This document shows positions 32,186 to 39,234 of a DNA stretch of 49,106 nucleotides, piece after piece. Numbering within the stretch: position 1 is the stretch's first letter; the number at the start of each line of letters is the position of its first letter. The notes under the pieces are model-generated. The model was given only the letters and a program-made list of their open reading frames with translations. It did not search any database and was not told the origin of the DNA. Both the position numbers and the translations under genes were made by a program. This DNA comes from Deltaproteobacteria bacterium (GTDB lineage Bacteria; Desulfobacterota; Desulfobulbia; Desulfobulbales; VMSU01): the NCBI GenBank assembly GCA_021782655.1, contig JAJXUT010000006.1, forward strand, positions 1 through 49,106, written 5' to 3'.

Positions 32186-34816
32186 ATGCGCACGACCCTA
32201 AACACCATTTACTCCACCATCCAGACCAACTTAAACCAGATTACCAGCGACATGGACAAGGTCAACGCCCAGATGTCGTCTGGCCTGCAGATGAGCACCA
32301 TCTCCGACAATCCGGTCAACCTGGTGAGCGCCCTGCGTTTCCGCAGCTCGATTGCCGAGATCGATCAGTACACCAAGAACATCCAGAGCGGCAATACGGT
32401 GATTGGCTCCGCCGAATCGGCCCTGACCCAGATGAAGGACATGGTGATGCGGGCCAAGACCCTGGCCATCCAGGCCACCGACCCCTCCTACAGCGCCGCC
32501 AACCGGCAGTCGATGGCCCAGGAGGTGGACAACCTGTTTCAGAGCGCCGTCTCCTTGGGTAATTCCCAGGTGAACGGCGAGTATATCTTCGGCGGTTTCC
32601 GCAGCACCGGCTACACCGCCGCCGAACCCACCCCCTTCATCGCCGACAAGGGCGACGGCTACTGGGTCAACGGCGCCTCCCTCACCCCCCAGCCCAGCGC
32701 CCTGACCAGCGGCCCCCTAGGCTCGGTATCCGACCTCGCCGCCGGGGCCCTGACGGTTAATGGGGTGGCGCTGGGGGCGGTGACCTTGACCAGCGGCCTG
32801 AGCAACGGGCTCAACATGTCAGGGGCCGCCAACCTGAAAACGGCGGTCAACGCCACGGGCCTTACCCCGCCGGTCACCGCCAGCCTCACCACCCTGACCA
32901 GCGGGGCGGCCTCGAACGGGGCGGTAGGCGGCGAGGCGATCAGCTTCACCATCAACGGGGTGGCGGTCGCCTACACCGCCACCGCCGGCGGCCCGGCGGT
33001 GGCGGCCCAGGAGGCGGCGACCCAGATCAACCAGGCAAGCGCCCAGAGCGGGGTCACGGCGGTGGTGGGCGACGGCACCAACGGCGGCCCGGCCAACAGC
33101 GTGGTGCTGGAAAACTCCCGGGCCGGGGACGAATCGGCGATCACCGTGGCCGGGCTTAACGATCCCACCGGGGTCACCGGGCTGGTCAACCTCAGCCAGG
33201 CGGCGGACGCCAGCCATAACAGCGGCCGCATCTCGCTCACCTCCGGGGCGACGATCAACCTTACCAGCAACGTTGCCAACGATTCGGTCTTGAATCAGGT
33301 GGGACTAGGCGGCGGGGGTAAGGGCAACTACGACCTGGCGGGCGACGGTAAGCTGGTCTATGGCTATCCCCTCGCCGCCGGCGAGCTGACCATCAACGGC
33401 ATTACGGTGCCCACCCCGGTTAGCGATGGTCTCTCCGACCGCTACGCCGACGCCTCGGCGGCGGCCAAGGCCAGCGCCATCAACTCCATCCAGGCCCAGA
33501 CCGGGGTCAGCGCCCAGGTTACCCCCGCCACTGCCAGCGCCAGCGGGCCGGTCAGCGCCGGCACCATGAACAGCACCGATCTCACCATCAACGGGGTGGC
33601 GATCTTCTCCGCCCCCACCGCCATCTTAAGCCAGGACAGCGACAACACCCTGCTTGCCGCCATCAACGCCAAGGCCGCCCAGACCGGGGTCAAGGCCACC
33701 CGCGGCGACGACGGTTCGATAAGGCTCACTGCCCAGGACGGCAGGAACCTGCACATCCAGATCTCGGCGGGCGGCGAGCTGATCACCCAGCTCACCGGCG
33801 GGGTGCGCGATCAGGTGGTCTCGGGCTCCCTGCAACTGCGCTCGGACCGCAAGTTCATCCTGCAAACCGTTGACCCCACGGTCAACCCGGACGAGCCGGG
33901 CCTGGCGGCCCTGGGGCTGGCCGGCGGCGCGGCGGTCACCGGCGAGGGCGGCGATGTGGCCGGGGACGGCAAGATCGATGTCTTCAGCGTTCACGATCAA
34001 CCCGGCACGGTGCGCTATGCCGGCGACCGGGTAAACGATCTGGAGATCAAGATCGGCGGGACCACCACCATGACGGTGGGCAGCAACGGCCAGAGCGCGG
34101 TGGCGGACACCGGCGTCTTCACCGCCTTGAAGTCCCTGGAAAACGACCTGCTGGCCCAGGATTTTACCACCGTGACCGGCATCCACGCCGCCACCGACAC
34201 CACCGTCACCTTAAACAGCAAGACCACCGGCCTGGAACCCGCCAGCCAACTGCCCACCGATGACCTGTTCTCCAAGGGTTCGTTCACGGTCACGGTCACC
34301 GATCACAGTTACTCCCCGCCCAAGAATCAGACCATGAACATCGCCGTGGATCCGGCGGTGGACACCTTAAACAGCGTCACCCAGCGGCTTGACGGCATCC
34401 CCAATCTTAAGGCGAGCTGGGGCAGCGACGGCAAGCTGACCGTCGCCGTCAAGGACCCCAGCCGCTACAGTGTGGCCCTGTCTAACGACAGCAGCAACTT
34501 CCTGTCCGCCACCGGGATCAGCACTGACTTCATGCAGAGCCAGGCCCTGTCGCAATCCCTAACCGATCTGGACGGGGTGATGGACAAGCTGAGCCAGCAG
34601 ATCTCCAACTCCGGGGCCCGGGCCAACCGGATCGACATCCAGAGCCAGATCTACAGCGAGCTGAGCATCTCCACCAAGGGCAACCTCTCCCAGGCCCAGG
34701 ACACCGATATGGTCCAGGCGGTCATGGACCTCCAGGCCAAGCAGACCGCCTACCAGGCCGCCCTGGCCTCCGCCTCCAAGACCATGCAACTCAGTTTGGT
34801 TGATTATTTGAAGTAG
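32186..34816 (+). CDS. flgL: Flagellar hook-associated protein 3 (FlgL), strongly enlarged
   Basis: FlgL is the second hook-filament junction protein. I start at ATG 32186, where the product reads MRTTLNTIYSTIQTNLNQI, the family N-terminus; a GTG at 32177 overlaps the flgK stop. GGFRSTGYTA ends the N-terminal domain and the C-terminus is coiled-coil. At 876 aa it is nearly three times E. coli FlgL (317 aa). The insert carries at least four Flagellin_IN-type modules, near residues 188, 252, 400 and 465. The module at 252 is closely related to one in FlgK. Confidence 0.96.
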   Translation: MRTTLNTIYSTIQTNLNQITSDMDKVNAQMSSGLQMSTISDNPVNLVSALRFRSSIAEIDQYTKNIQSGNTVIGSAESALTQMKDMVMRAKTLAIQATDPSYSAANRQSMAQEVDNLFQSAVSLGNSQVNGEYIFGGFRSTGYTAAEPTPFIADKGDGYWVNGASLTPQPSALTSGPLGSVSDLAAGALTVNGVALGAVTLTSGLSNGLNMSGAANLKTAVNATGLTPPVTASLTTLTSGAASNGAVGGEAISFTINGVAVAYTATAGGPAVAAQEAATQINQASAQSGVTAVVGDGTNGGPANSVVLENSRAGDESAITVAGLNDPTGVTGLVNLSQAADASHNSGRISLTSGATINLTSNVANDSVLNQVGLGGGGKGNYDLAGDGKLVYGYPLAAGELTINGITVPTPVSDGLSDRYADASAAAKASAINSIQAQTGVSAQVTPATASASGPVSAGTMNSTDLTINGVAIFSAPTAILSQDSDNTLLAAINAKAAQTGVKATRGDDGSIRLTAQDGRNLHIQISAGGELITQLTGGVRDQVVSGSLQLRSDRKFILQTVDPTVNPDEPGLAALGLAGGAAVTGEGGDVAGDGKIDVFSVHDQPGTVRYAGDRVNDLEIKIGGTTTMTVGSNGQSAVADTGVFTALKSLENDLLAQDFTTVTGIHAATDTTVTLNSKTTGLEPASQLPTDDLFSKGSFTVTVTDHSYSPPKNQTMNIAVDPAVDTLNSVTQRLDGIPNLKASWGSDGKLTVAVKDPSRYSVALSNDSSNFLSATGISTDFMQSQALSQSLTDLDGVMDKLSQQISNSGARANRIDIQSQIYSELSISTKGNLSQAQDTDMVQAVMDLQAKQTAYQAALASASKTMQLSLVDYLK

Positions 34817-34843
34817 CGGCGCTATTGTGTGGGGAAATATCAT

Positions 34844-34890
34844 CGTTTCCGAGCAATTGGAAACGTACTGACTCTGGCCTAGGGAGGAGG
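34844..34890 (+). promoter_or_regulatory. Hairpin and GGA motifs in the csrA leader
   Basis: CGTTTCC (34844-34850) pairs with GGAAACG (34859-34865) around an 8-nt loop. GGA motifs occur at the stem and in the ribosome binding site GGGAGGAGGGA just before csrA. CsrA binds GGA-containing hairpins and commonly represses its own translation, so autoregulation is plausible. This is inference. Confidence 0.4.
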
Positions 34891-34892
34891 GA

Positions 34893-35159
34893 ATGCTGAT
34901 TCTGACCCGCAAGGTTGGCGAGGCCATCGCCATTGACGAGCGCATCACGGTGCGGGTGCTCGAGGTGAAGGGCGGGCAGGTGAAGCTGGGGGTCGAGGCC
35001 CCCGCTCAGGTGACCGTGCACCGGGAGGAGGTCTTGGCCAAGATCGCCGAGGTCAACCGCCAGGCGGCGGCTCAGGAGGCCACGGACTTGGACCGGGTCG
35101 CCCGGCTGATGGCGGCAGATAAGGGATCCAAGGGGAGTGAGGCCGTAACCAGGCGGTAA
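34893..35159 (+). CDS. csrA: Carbon storage/flagellin translation regulator CsrA
   Basis: CsrA is a dimeric RNA-binding protein; in bacteria that also have FliW it represses flagellin translation until the hook is complete. The core reads [20 protein letters not shown], then [16 protein letters not shown] and the basic VHREEV. The length is 88 aa, about 20 more than usual; the tail (from about residue 65) is charged and of unknown use. GGGAGGAGGG precedes the ATG. It sits between flgL and fliW, the conserved arrangement. Confidence 0.97.
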   Translation: MLILTRKVGEAIAIDERITVRVLEVKGGQVKLGVEAPAQVTVHREEVLAKIAEVNRQAAAQEATDLDRVARLMAADKGSKGSEAVTRR

Positions 35160-35211
35160 GATTAAAAATATCCTGCCGGGCTTGCGCCTTGGCGGCAACA
35201 ACAATCACGAC

Positions 35212-35649
35212 ATGACCCTGACCACCATTCAGAGCAGCAGGTTTGGCAAGCTTGAGATCGAGACGGACAAGGTCATCACCTTGACCTCGCCCTTCCTAGG
35301 TTTCGCCGACGCCTGGCGTTTCGTCCTCATCCCCCACGGGCCTAAATCCGCCTTCTGGTGGCTACAGGCCATGGATTATCCTGAACTGGCCTTCGTGGTG
35401 ATCCAACCGGCCTTGATCGCACCTGAGTATCAGCCGGAAATCCCTATGCAATTAAGGCGCGAGCTGCAGGCCGAGGGCGAGGAGGAGCTGGAGGTGCTGA
35501 TCATGCTCAGTATCCCCCCGGGGCGGCCCGAGGCGATGACCGCCAACCTGCTCGGCCCGGTGGTCTTAAACCCGGTCAAGAGGTTGGCCCGGCAGGTACT
35601 GCTCGACCCGACCCGTTACGATCCCTGCTGGCCGGTGCTTAAGGGCTGA
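35212..35649 (+). CDS. fliW: Flagellar assembly factor FliW
   Basis: FliW binds CsrA and relieves flagellin repression; it is itself sequestered by flagellin. The 145 aa begin TIQSSRFGKLEIETDKVITL and continue FLGFADAWRFVLIP, FWWLQAMDYPELAFVVIQP and ANLLGPVVLNP, all family blocks. ATG 35212 is chosen by homology; no clear ribosome binding site precedes it, nor the TTG at 35182 that extends the frame by 10 codons. It is the last gene of the flgI operon and converges with flgM. Confidence 0.93.
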   Translation: MTLTTIQSSRFGKLEIETDKVITLTSPFLGFADAWRFVLIPHGPKSAFWWLQAMDYPELAFVVIQPALIAPEYQPEIPMQLRRELQAEGEEELEVLIMLSIPPGRPEAMTANLLGPVVLNPVKRLARQVLLDPTRYDPCWPVLKG

Positions 35650-35673
35650 TTGGGGACGGCGCGGCGTTAAGGC

Positions 35674-35710
35674 AAAAAAAAGCGCCGCCCCGTTTCCGGG
35701 CGCGGCGCTT
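35674..35710 (-). terminator. Rho-independent terminator of flgM
   Basis: AAGCGCCGC (35680-35688) pairs with GCGGCGCTT (35702-35710) and CCCG with CGGG inside, around a TTTC loop with one bulged base. On the minus strand the stem ends in eight U residues (35674-35681), a strong terminator for flgM. On the plus strand no U-run follows, so fliW is less clearly terminated. Confidence 0.88.
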
Positions 35711-35735
35711 AAACTACGGTGGCCGAACTTAAGGA

Positions 35736-36041
35736 TTATTGCCCGGAAAGGGGGCCTTCGGCAAGCAGATTCATCAGCATCTTGTCCGCCACCCGGTAGG
35801 GATCGACCTGGTAGTCGCCGTTTTCGATCTGCTGCTTTAGGGCCTGCACCCGGTCCATGCGCACCGGCGGGGTATCCTGAATAATCATTTTCATTTTCTG
35901 CACATCCACCGAGCTGGCGGAAAGCCGCACCGTGTCCATTTCCGAGGCCGCAGTACTTGCGGAACCCGCCGCCGTTTTCGCCTTGGCCTTCTGTACCTTG
36001 GCGTCTGCTTTTATCTGCGGCACAAAATCGCTGATCTTCAT
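35736..36041 (-). CDS. flgM: Anti-sigma-28 factor FlgM
   Basis: FlgM holds FliA (sigma-28) inactive until it is exported through the finished hook. The start at 36041 (101 aa) follows GGGAGGGG and gives MKISDFVPQIKADAKVQKAK. The C-terminal FliA-binding half has DTVRLSASSVDVQKMKMII, then IENGDYQVDPYRVADKMLMN. The middle is alanine-rich and probably disordered. It has its own sigma-28 promoter and terminator, so it forms a single-gene unit and a negative feedback loop on FliA. Confidence 0.95.
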   Translation of the reverse strand: MKISDFVPQIKADAKVQKAKAKTAAGSASTAASEMDTVRLSASSVDVQKMKMIIQDTPPVRMDRVQALKQQIENGDYQVDPYRVADKMLMNLLAEGPLSGQ

Positions 36042-36142
36042 ATCGGCCCCTCCCTGCGCCCAGCCCGCGATACATTTGTCGAGAGCGGCTGACCCTTCCC
36101 TGGCCCGCCCATTAAACACCCATCCTATTTTCTCTAACTAGC

Positions 36143-36169
36143 ATATCGGCGGCCAAAAGACAAACTTTA
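36143..36169 (-). promoter_or_regulatory. Sigma-28 (FliA) promoter of flgM
   Basis: On the minus strand TAAAGTTT (36162-36169), an 11-bp spacer and GCCGATAT (36143-36150) match the enteric FliA consensus TAAAGTTT-N11-GCCGATAA at all but the final base. It lies about 100 bp before the flgM start codon. Confidence 0.92.
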
Positions 36170-36202
36170 AACTTTTTGCTTCCGGTAAACACTTAGGCCT
36201 AA

Positions 36203-36275
36203 GGGGTCAGATCTTGTAATCATACAATATGAGTCTAAGCGTCAGCCGCGATGATTGTTTGCAAGACTTGACCCC
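36203..36275. repeat. Palindromic GGGGTCA...TGACCCC repeat, copy 2
   Basis: GGGGTCAGATCTTGTAAT at the left (36203-36220) is inverted with few changes as GCAAGACTTGACCCC at the right (36261-36275). The unit is 73 bp, almost the length of copy 3 (74 bp). It lies between flgM and the carbonic anhydrase promoter and would form a long hairpin in RNA. Confidence 0.75.
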
Positions 36276-36309
36276 GATGGGAAATTATCAAAAAATGATG
36301 GTTTTTTGC

Positions 36310-36336
36310 TTGACAATAACTAGCCTGTGCAATAAT
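36310..36336 (+). promoter_or_regulatory. Promoter of the carbonic anhydrase gene
   Basis: TTGACA (36310-36315) is followed by AATAAT (36331-36336) at 15 bp, or by TAATTA one or two bases on at 17 bp. The gene starts about 100 bp downstream. The surrounding sequence 36280-36345 is AT-rich. Confidence 0.5.
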
Positions 36337-36438
36337 TACGGGAAATCCCACCCTGGCGGATAAGGTTGCCGCCGGGGCCAGAGCGTGGTTTGCAGGCCGC
36401 AAGGCCATTGCCTTTTAACCCCCAAACGGAGCATAGCG

Positions 36439-37218
36439 ATGAAGAAACGGATCAAGACCTTGGCCCTGGCCGCGACTTGCCTGCTGCTGGTCAACGCCTC
36501 ACCCCTTATGGCCAACCCCGAGGCCACCAAGCCCTCCCCGGACGCCTGCCTGACCATGCTCAAGGAGGGTAACGCCCGCTTCGTGGCCGGCAAGCCGCAA
36601 AACCCCCACCTCGACGCTAAGCGCCGCACCCTGGCCGACCAGGCGGATCAGGGCAATTATGCCTACGCCACGGTGATTGCCTGCTCCGACTCCCGGGTGC
36701 CGGTGTCGCGGATCTTCGACGCCGGGATCATGGACCTCTTCGTCATTAGGGTGGCTGGCAACGTGGTGGACACCGACGAGGCGGGCAGTATCGAGTACGG
36801 TCTGGCCCACGTCAACACCCCGGTGCTGGTGGTGCTGGGCCACACCAAATGCGGGGCGGTGACCGCCGTCACCCAGGCCATCCAGGGTCACGGCCACCCT
36901 CTGGAACGTAACATCCCGTCCCTGGTGGACAACATCAAGCCGGCGGTGGAGCGGGCCATCGCCGCCCATCCCCAGGCGCACGGCGAGGCGGTTATTGCTT
37001 ACGGGATCGAGGAGAACGTCTATCAGGGCATCGAGGACCTGTTCATGAAGAGCCCGGCGGCCCGTGAACGGGTCAAGGGCGGGAAGGTCAAGGTGCTGGG
37101 CGCCATCTACGATCTGGAGAGCGGGGCGGTCAAATGGCTGCCGGAGGCCAAGACCGCAGAGATACTAGCCAAGGTAGAGGCCAACCCCAGCCGGGCCATG
37201 GGGGCGATGGCAGAATAG
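36439..37218 (+). CDS. Exported beta-carbonic anhydrase
   Basis: The enzyme interconverts CO2 and bicarbonate. The 259 aa start with a signal peptide, MKKRIKTLALAATCLLLVNA, so it should act in the periplasm. The zinc site of beta-carbonic anhydrases is complete: Cys in ACSDSRVPVSRIFD, and His and Cys in LGHTKCGAV. RVAGNVVDTDEAGSIEYG and the C-terminal VLGAIYDLESGAVKWL are typical. CGGAG lies upstream of ATG 36439; a longer frame from 36385 lacks a signal. Single transcription unit flanked by repeats. Confidence 0.95.
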   Translation: MKKRIKTLALAATCLLLVNASPLMANPEATKPSPDACLTMLKEGNARFVAGKPQNPHLDAKRRTLADQADQGNYAYATVIACSDSRVPVSRIFDAGIMDLFVIRVAGNVVDTDEAGSIEYGLAHVNTPVLVVLGHTKCGAVTAVTQAIQGHGHPLERNIPSLVDNIKPAVERAIAAHPQAHGEAVIAYGIEENVYQGIEDLFMKSPAARERVKGGKVKVLGAIYDLESGAVKWLPEAKTAEILAKVEANPSRAMGAMAE

Positions 37219-37230
37219 GGCGCCTAGCCC

Positions 37231-37312
37231 AGCCAATCGTTGGCTGAGGGGCGGGCGATGCCCGCCCGACGATAAGGCAAGCCGTAGGATGGGTTGCGCT
37301 CCACCCATCTAC
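37231..37312 (+). repeat. Hairpin cluster and GTAGGATGGGT repeat after the carbonic anhydrase gene
   Basis: Three inverted repeats follow each other: AGCCAA-TCG-TTGGCT (37231-37245), GGGCGGGC-GAT-GCCCGCCC (37249-37267), and GTAGGATGGGT (37284-37294) with ACCCATCTAC (37303-37312). The third resembles a dispersed element seen in many proteobacteria, and a related half occurs at 38893. None carries a U-run, but together they could end transcription or stabilise the 3' end. Confidence 0.55.
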
Positions 37313-37596
37313 AGTTATGAGGGTTGTTTTCCGGGCTGGCGGACGGCGATGCTGATGCTAACATGTTGACAATAAATGATTTGTTTTGATTGTTTCCGGA
37401 ATCCCGTAATTTTTTCCGGAAAAGCGGACGCCAGGGGCGGAAAAACGAGGTGTTGGAGGCGGATAATCCATTGTTAATGCTAGGTTCTAGCAGTAGGGAT
37501 GTTCGTCCGGCGAGAAAAATTTTTTATGGTAACTGGTTGATTTTATATATCTTAAATTTTTAATTTATGGTTTTAGTGGTGGCCTGCTTCTTCACT
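37313..37596 (+). other. AT-rich spacer before the PEP-CTERM gene
   Basis: No gene is seen. The stretch is markedly more AT-rich than most of the window and contains TTGACA near 37365 with no good -10 partner. A short repeated TTTCCGGAA occurs twice near 37394-37425, which may be a binding site for an unknown regulator. Confidence 0.4.
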
Positions 37597-37612
37597 TGGC
37601 ACATCTGGTGCT
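37597..37612 (+). promoter_or_regulatory. Sigma-54-like promoter of the PEP-CTERM gene
   Basis: TGGCACATCTGGTGCT (37597-37612) has a perfect -24 TGGCAC, the GG-N10-GC spacing (37598-37599 and 37610-37611), and GTGC instead of TTGC at -12. It is 145 bp upstream of the start codon. PEP-CTERM genes are often RpoN-controlled through PrsK/PrsR, which fits, but no such regulator is in the window. Confidence 0.65.
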
Positions 37613-37755
37613 TGATAAGACTGACAACGCGGGTGACGGCCACTTTTATATGTCCTCAGTGTAAGGTTTAGGAGCTTTGATCGGTTATGTTTCCCGTGCC
37701 TCGTCGAGGCTATAAAAAAAGCAAATTCCTAGTTACCAAAAAGAAAGGAGAAAAG

Positions 37756-38841
37756 ATGAAAAAGAAGATATTGACAAGTTTGGCGTTTGCTGTGGTGTTT
37801 TATGGGTTAACAGGGGTAGCTAAAGCAACGTCATACTCTGAGTACATGAGTAGCGTTACTACGGCGGCTAATGCTATGGTGGCCGCACAAAATACGGACG
37901 GTAGCTTTGATTGGGTAAATGATAGCAATCCTGCCACGTCAGGGTATCCAAATACCCAGGGAGCAACCGCTCGTGGGCTAGTGGCAGCTTACAAAAAAAC
38001 AGGAAATGTCAACTACCTGACAGCCGCAAACAAAACAGCAGATTGGATCATTAGCAACAACGCTGGGGGCATGTACAATAAGGACATTGAGTTCCTTTTT
38101 GAGTTGGCCTCCGCAGGAGGAACAGATTACACCGCACAGGCAAAAAGCAGCGCCATCGCATATGTCAATCAGAAGATGGCCGCCGACCCCTCTGCGAGCT
38201 CTGGCGCAAATGCTATTTACAATAGATATAGAGATGCAAATTGGACAGCGAACCCTGGCACCTTGAATGGCTTAAAATATTGGATGATCGGAGAATGGGG
38301 CGACGTTGGTCGCCTTATTGGCGACACCCAAATTTATGCCGGATATACAGGAAAGGACATGGCTAAAGACGTCGGCACGTTATTGAACAACGACCTTGCA
38401 ACTTTCACCACCTATAGCACTGGCTCGGGGATTGATCCATATTACAGCACCCTTGGATTTGTTGGCATTGTCGAGGCTATTGATGCAGGGATCGATAGTG
38501 GAGCTACTTACACTAACACCTCGACCGCTGTCAATGCTCTGGCTGGTAGAGTTTCTACCTGGACCGGGATGGGGATGGATGACTGGCAGACCTTGGGATA
38601 CACGACTTATGCTTTAAGTCTTTTCGATAACGCAGGATCTTTAACCGGTCGGGACGTTTTGGCTGGATGGATCAATGGTGGTTATTTTAATACTGGCTCC
38701 GGTGCATACCTGGAAAGCAATGGTGAAGCACTGCTAGGGTTGGCCAGTGCCGCTGCGCCCGTGCCAGAGCCGACCACTATGGTTCTCATGGGAACGGGTT
38801 TAGTCGGATTTATTGGCGCCCGCAGGCGTAAGCGACACTGA
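37756..38841 (+). CDS. PEP-CTERM sorting-domain surface protein
   Basis: The 361 aa have a signal peptide (MKKKILTSLAFAVVF to about residue 25) and a C-terminal PEP-CTERM sorting signal: VPEPTTMVLMG, a short hydrophobic helix and RRRKRH. Exosortase would cut there and attach the protein to the envelope. The mature part has repeated helical pairs around AAQNTDGSFDW, NTQGATARGLVAAYKKTGN and DDWQTLGYTTYALSLFD, resembling alpha/alpha-toroid folds of polysaccharide-active or terpene-cyclase-like proteins. ATG 37756 follows AAAGGAG. The gene is AT-rich. No exosortase is in the window. Confidence 0.9.
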   Translation: MKKKILTSLAFAVVFYGLTGVAKATSYSEYMSSVTTAANAMVAAQNTDGSFDWVNDSNPATSGYPNTQGATARGLVAAYKKTGNVNYLTAANKTADWIISNNAGGMYNKDIEFLFELASAGGTDYTAQAKSSAIAYVNQKMAADPSASSGANAIYNRYRDANWTANPGTLNGLKYWMIGEWGDVGRLIGDTQIYAGYTGKDMAKDVGTLLNNDLATFTTYSTGSGIDPYYSTLGFVGIVEAIDAGIDSGATYTNTSTAVNALAGRVSTWTGMGMDDWQTLGYTTYALSLFDNAGSLTGRDVLAGWINGGYFNTGSGAYLESNGEALLGLASAAAPVPEPTTMVLMGTGLVGFIGARRRKRH

Positions 38842-38892
38842 TTCGCAACCTCCATTTCAGATGAATGCCCATCTTCAACGTGTTCAGAAGAC

Positions 38893-38920
38893 GTAGGATG
38901 GGTGGTGAAGCGTAGAGCAC
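38893..38920 (+). repeat. GTAGGATGGGT repeat, second copy
   Basis: GTAGGATGGGTGGTGAAGCG starts at 38893, in the same orientation as the copy at 37284. The right half of the palindrome is lost. The two copies bracket the PEP-CTERM gene as direct repeats. Confidence 0.45.
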
Positions 38921-38992
38921 TCAGCACATCCCCCCCACGAGCCGCCGGACTAGCCCCTCCTCAAAGGTTTGTGGATTTTTGCAAGAGCTGGC

Positions 38993-39040
38993 AAAACAAT
39001 GGGGAGGATGGCGGTTCCGCCATCCTCCCCATTGTTTTTT
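38993..39040 (+). terminator. Strong rho-independent terminator after the PEP-CTERM gene
   Basis: The arm 38993-39013 pairs perfectly with 39018-39038 over 21 bp around a GTTC loop, and the stem ends in a run of six T (39035-39040). The left arm begins AAAA, so the element could work in both directions. Confidence 0.9.
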
Positions 39041-39070
39041 ACGTCCGCTCCCCGCAGCTTGTAGTATAGA

Positions 39071-39144
39071 GGGGTCAAGTCTTGTAATAATACAATATTG
39101 CGTCGAAGACGCCCTCCTTTAGGATTATTACAAGACTTGACCCC
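39071..39144. repeat. Palindromic GGGGTCAAGTCTTG repeat, copy 3 (intact)
   Basis: GGGGTCAAGTCTTGTAATAAT (39071-39091; 21 bp) is repeated as an exact inverted copy at 39124-39144, with a 32-nt centre. The length and arms agree with copy 2. It resembles REP-type palindromes that are moved by Y1 (TnpA-REP/RAYT) transposases; no transposase is in the window. Confidence 0.85.
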
Positions 39145-39234
39145 CCAAGACTGTACTAGTCCAGCCTTTAGCGGCGGGGTTTTTTGTTGACAATGGGGCG
39201 GGGTGGGGTCAAGATGCGGCCTTATTTTTAAAGG

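Noticed and set aside
35650-35735. Bidirectional terminator for fliW and flgM
   Set aside because: Only the minus strand shows a U-run after the stem; use by fliW is not supported.
36203-36275. CRISPR-like repeat array from the recurring GGGGTCA sequence
   Set aside because: The copies are long palindromes kilobases apart, with no regular spacers and no cas genes.
37660-37755. c-di-GMP riboswitch in the PEP-CTERM leader
   Set aside because: Only a five-pair GCCTC/GAGGC hairpin is present; the conserved riboswitch core was not found.
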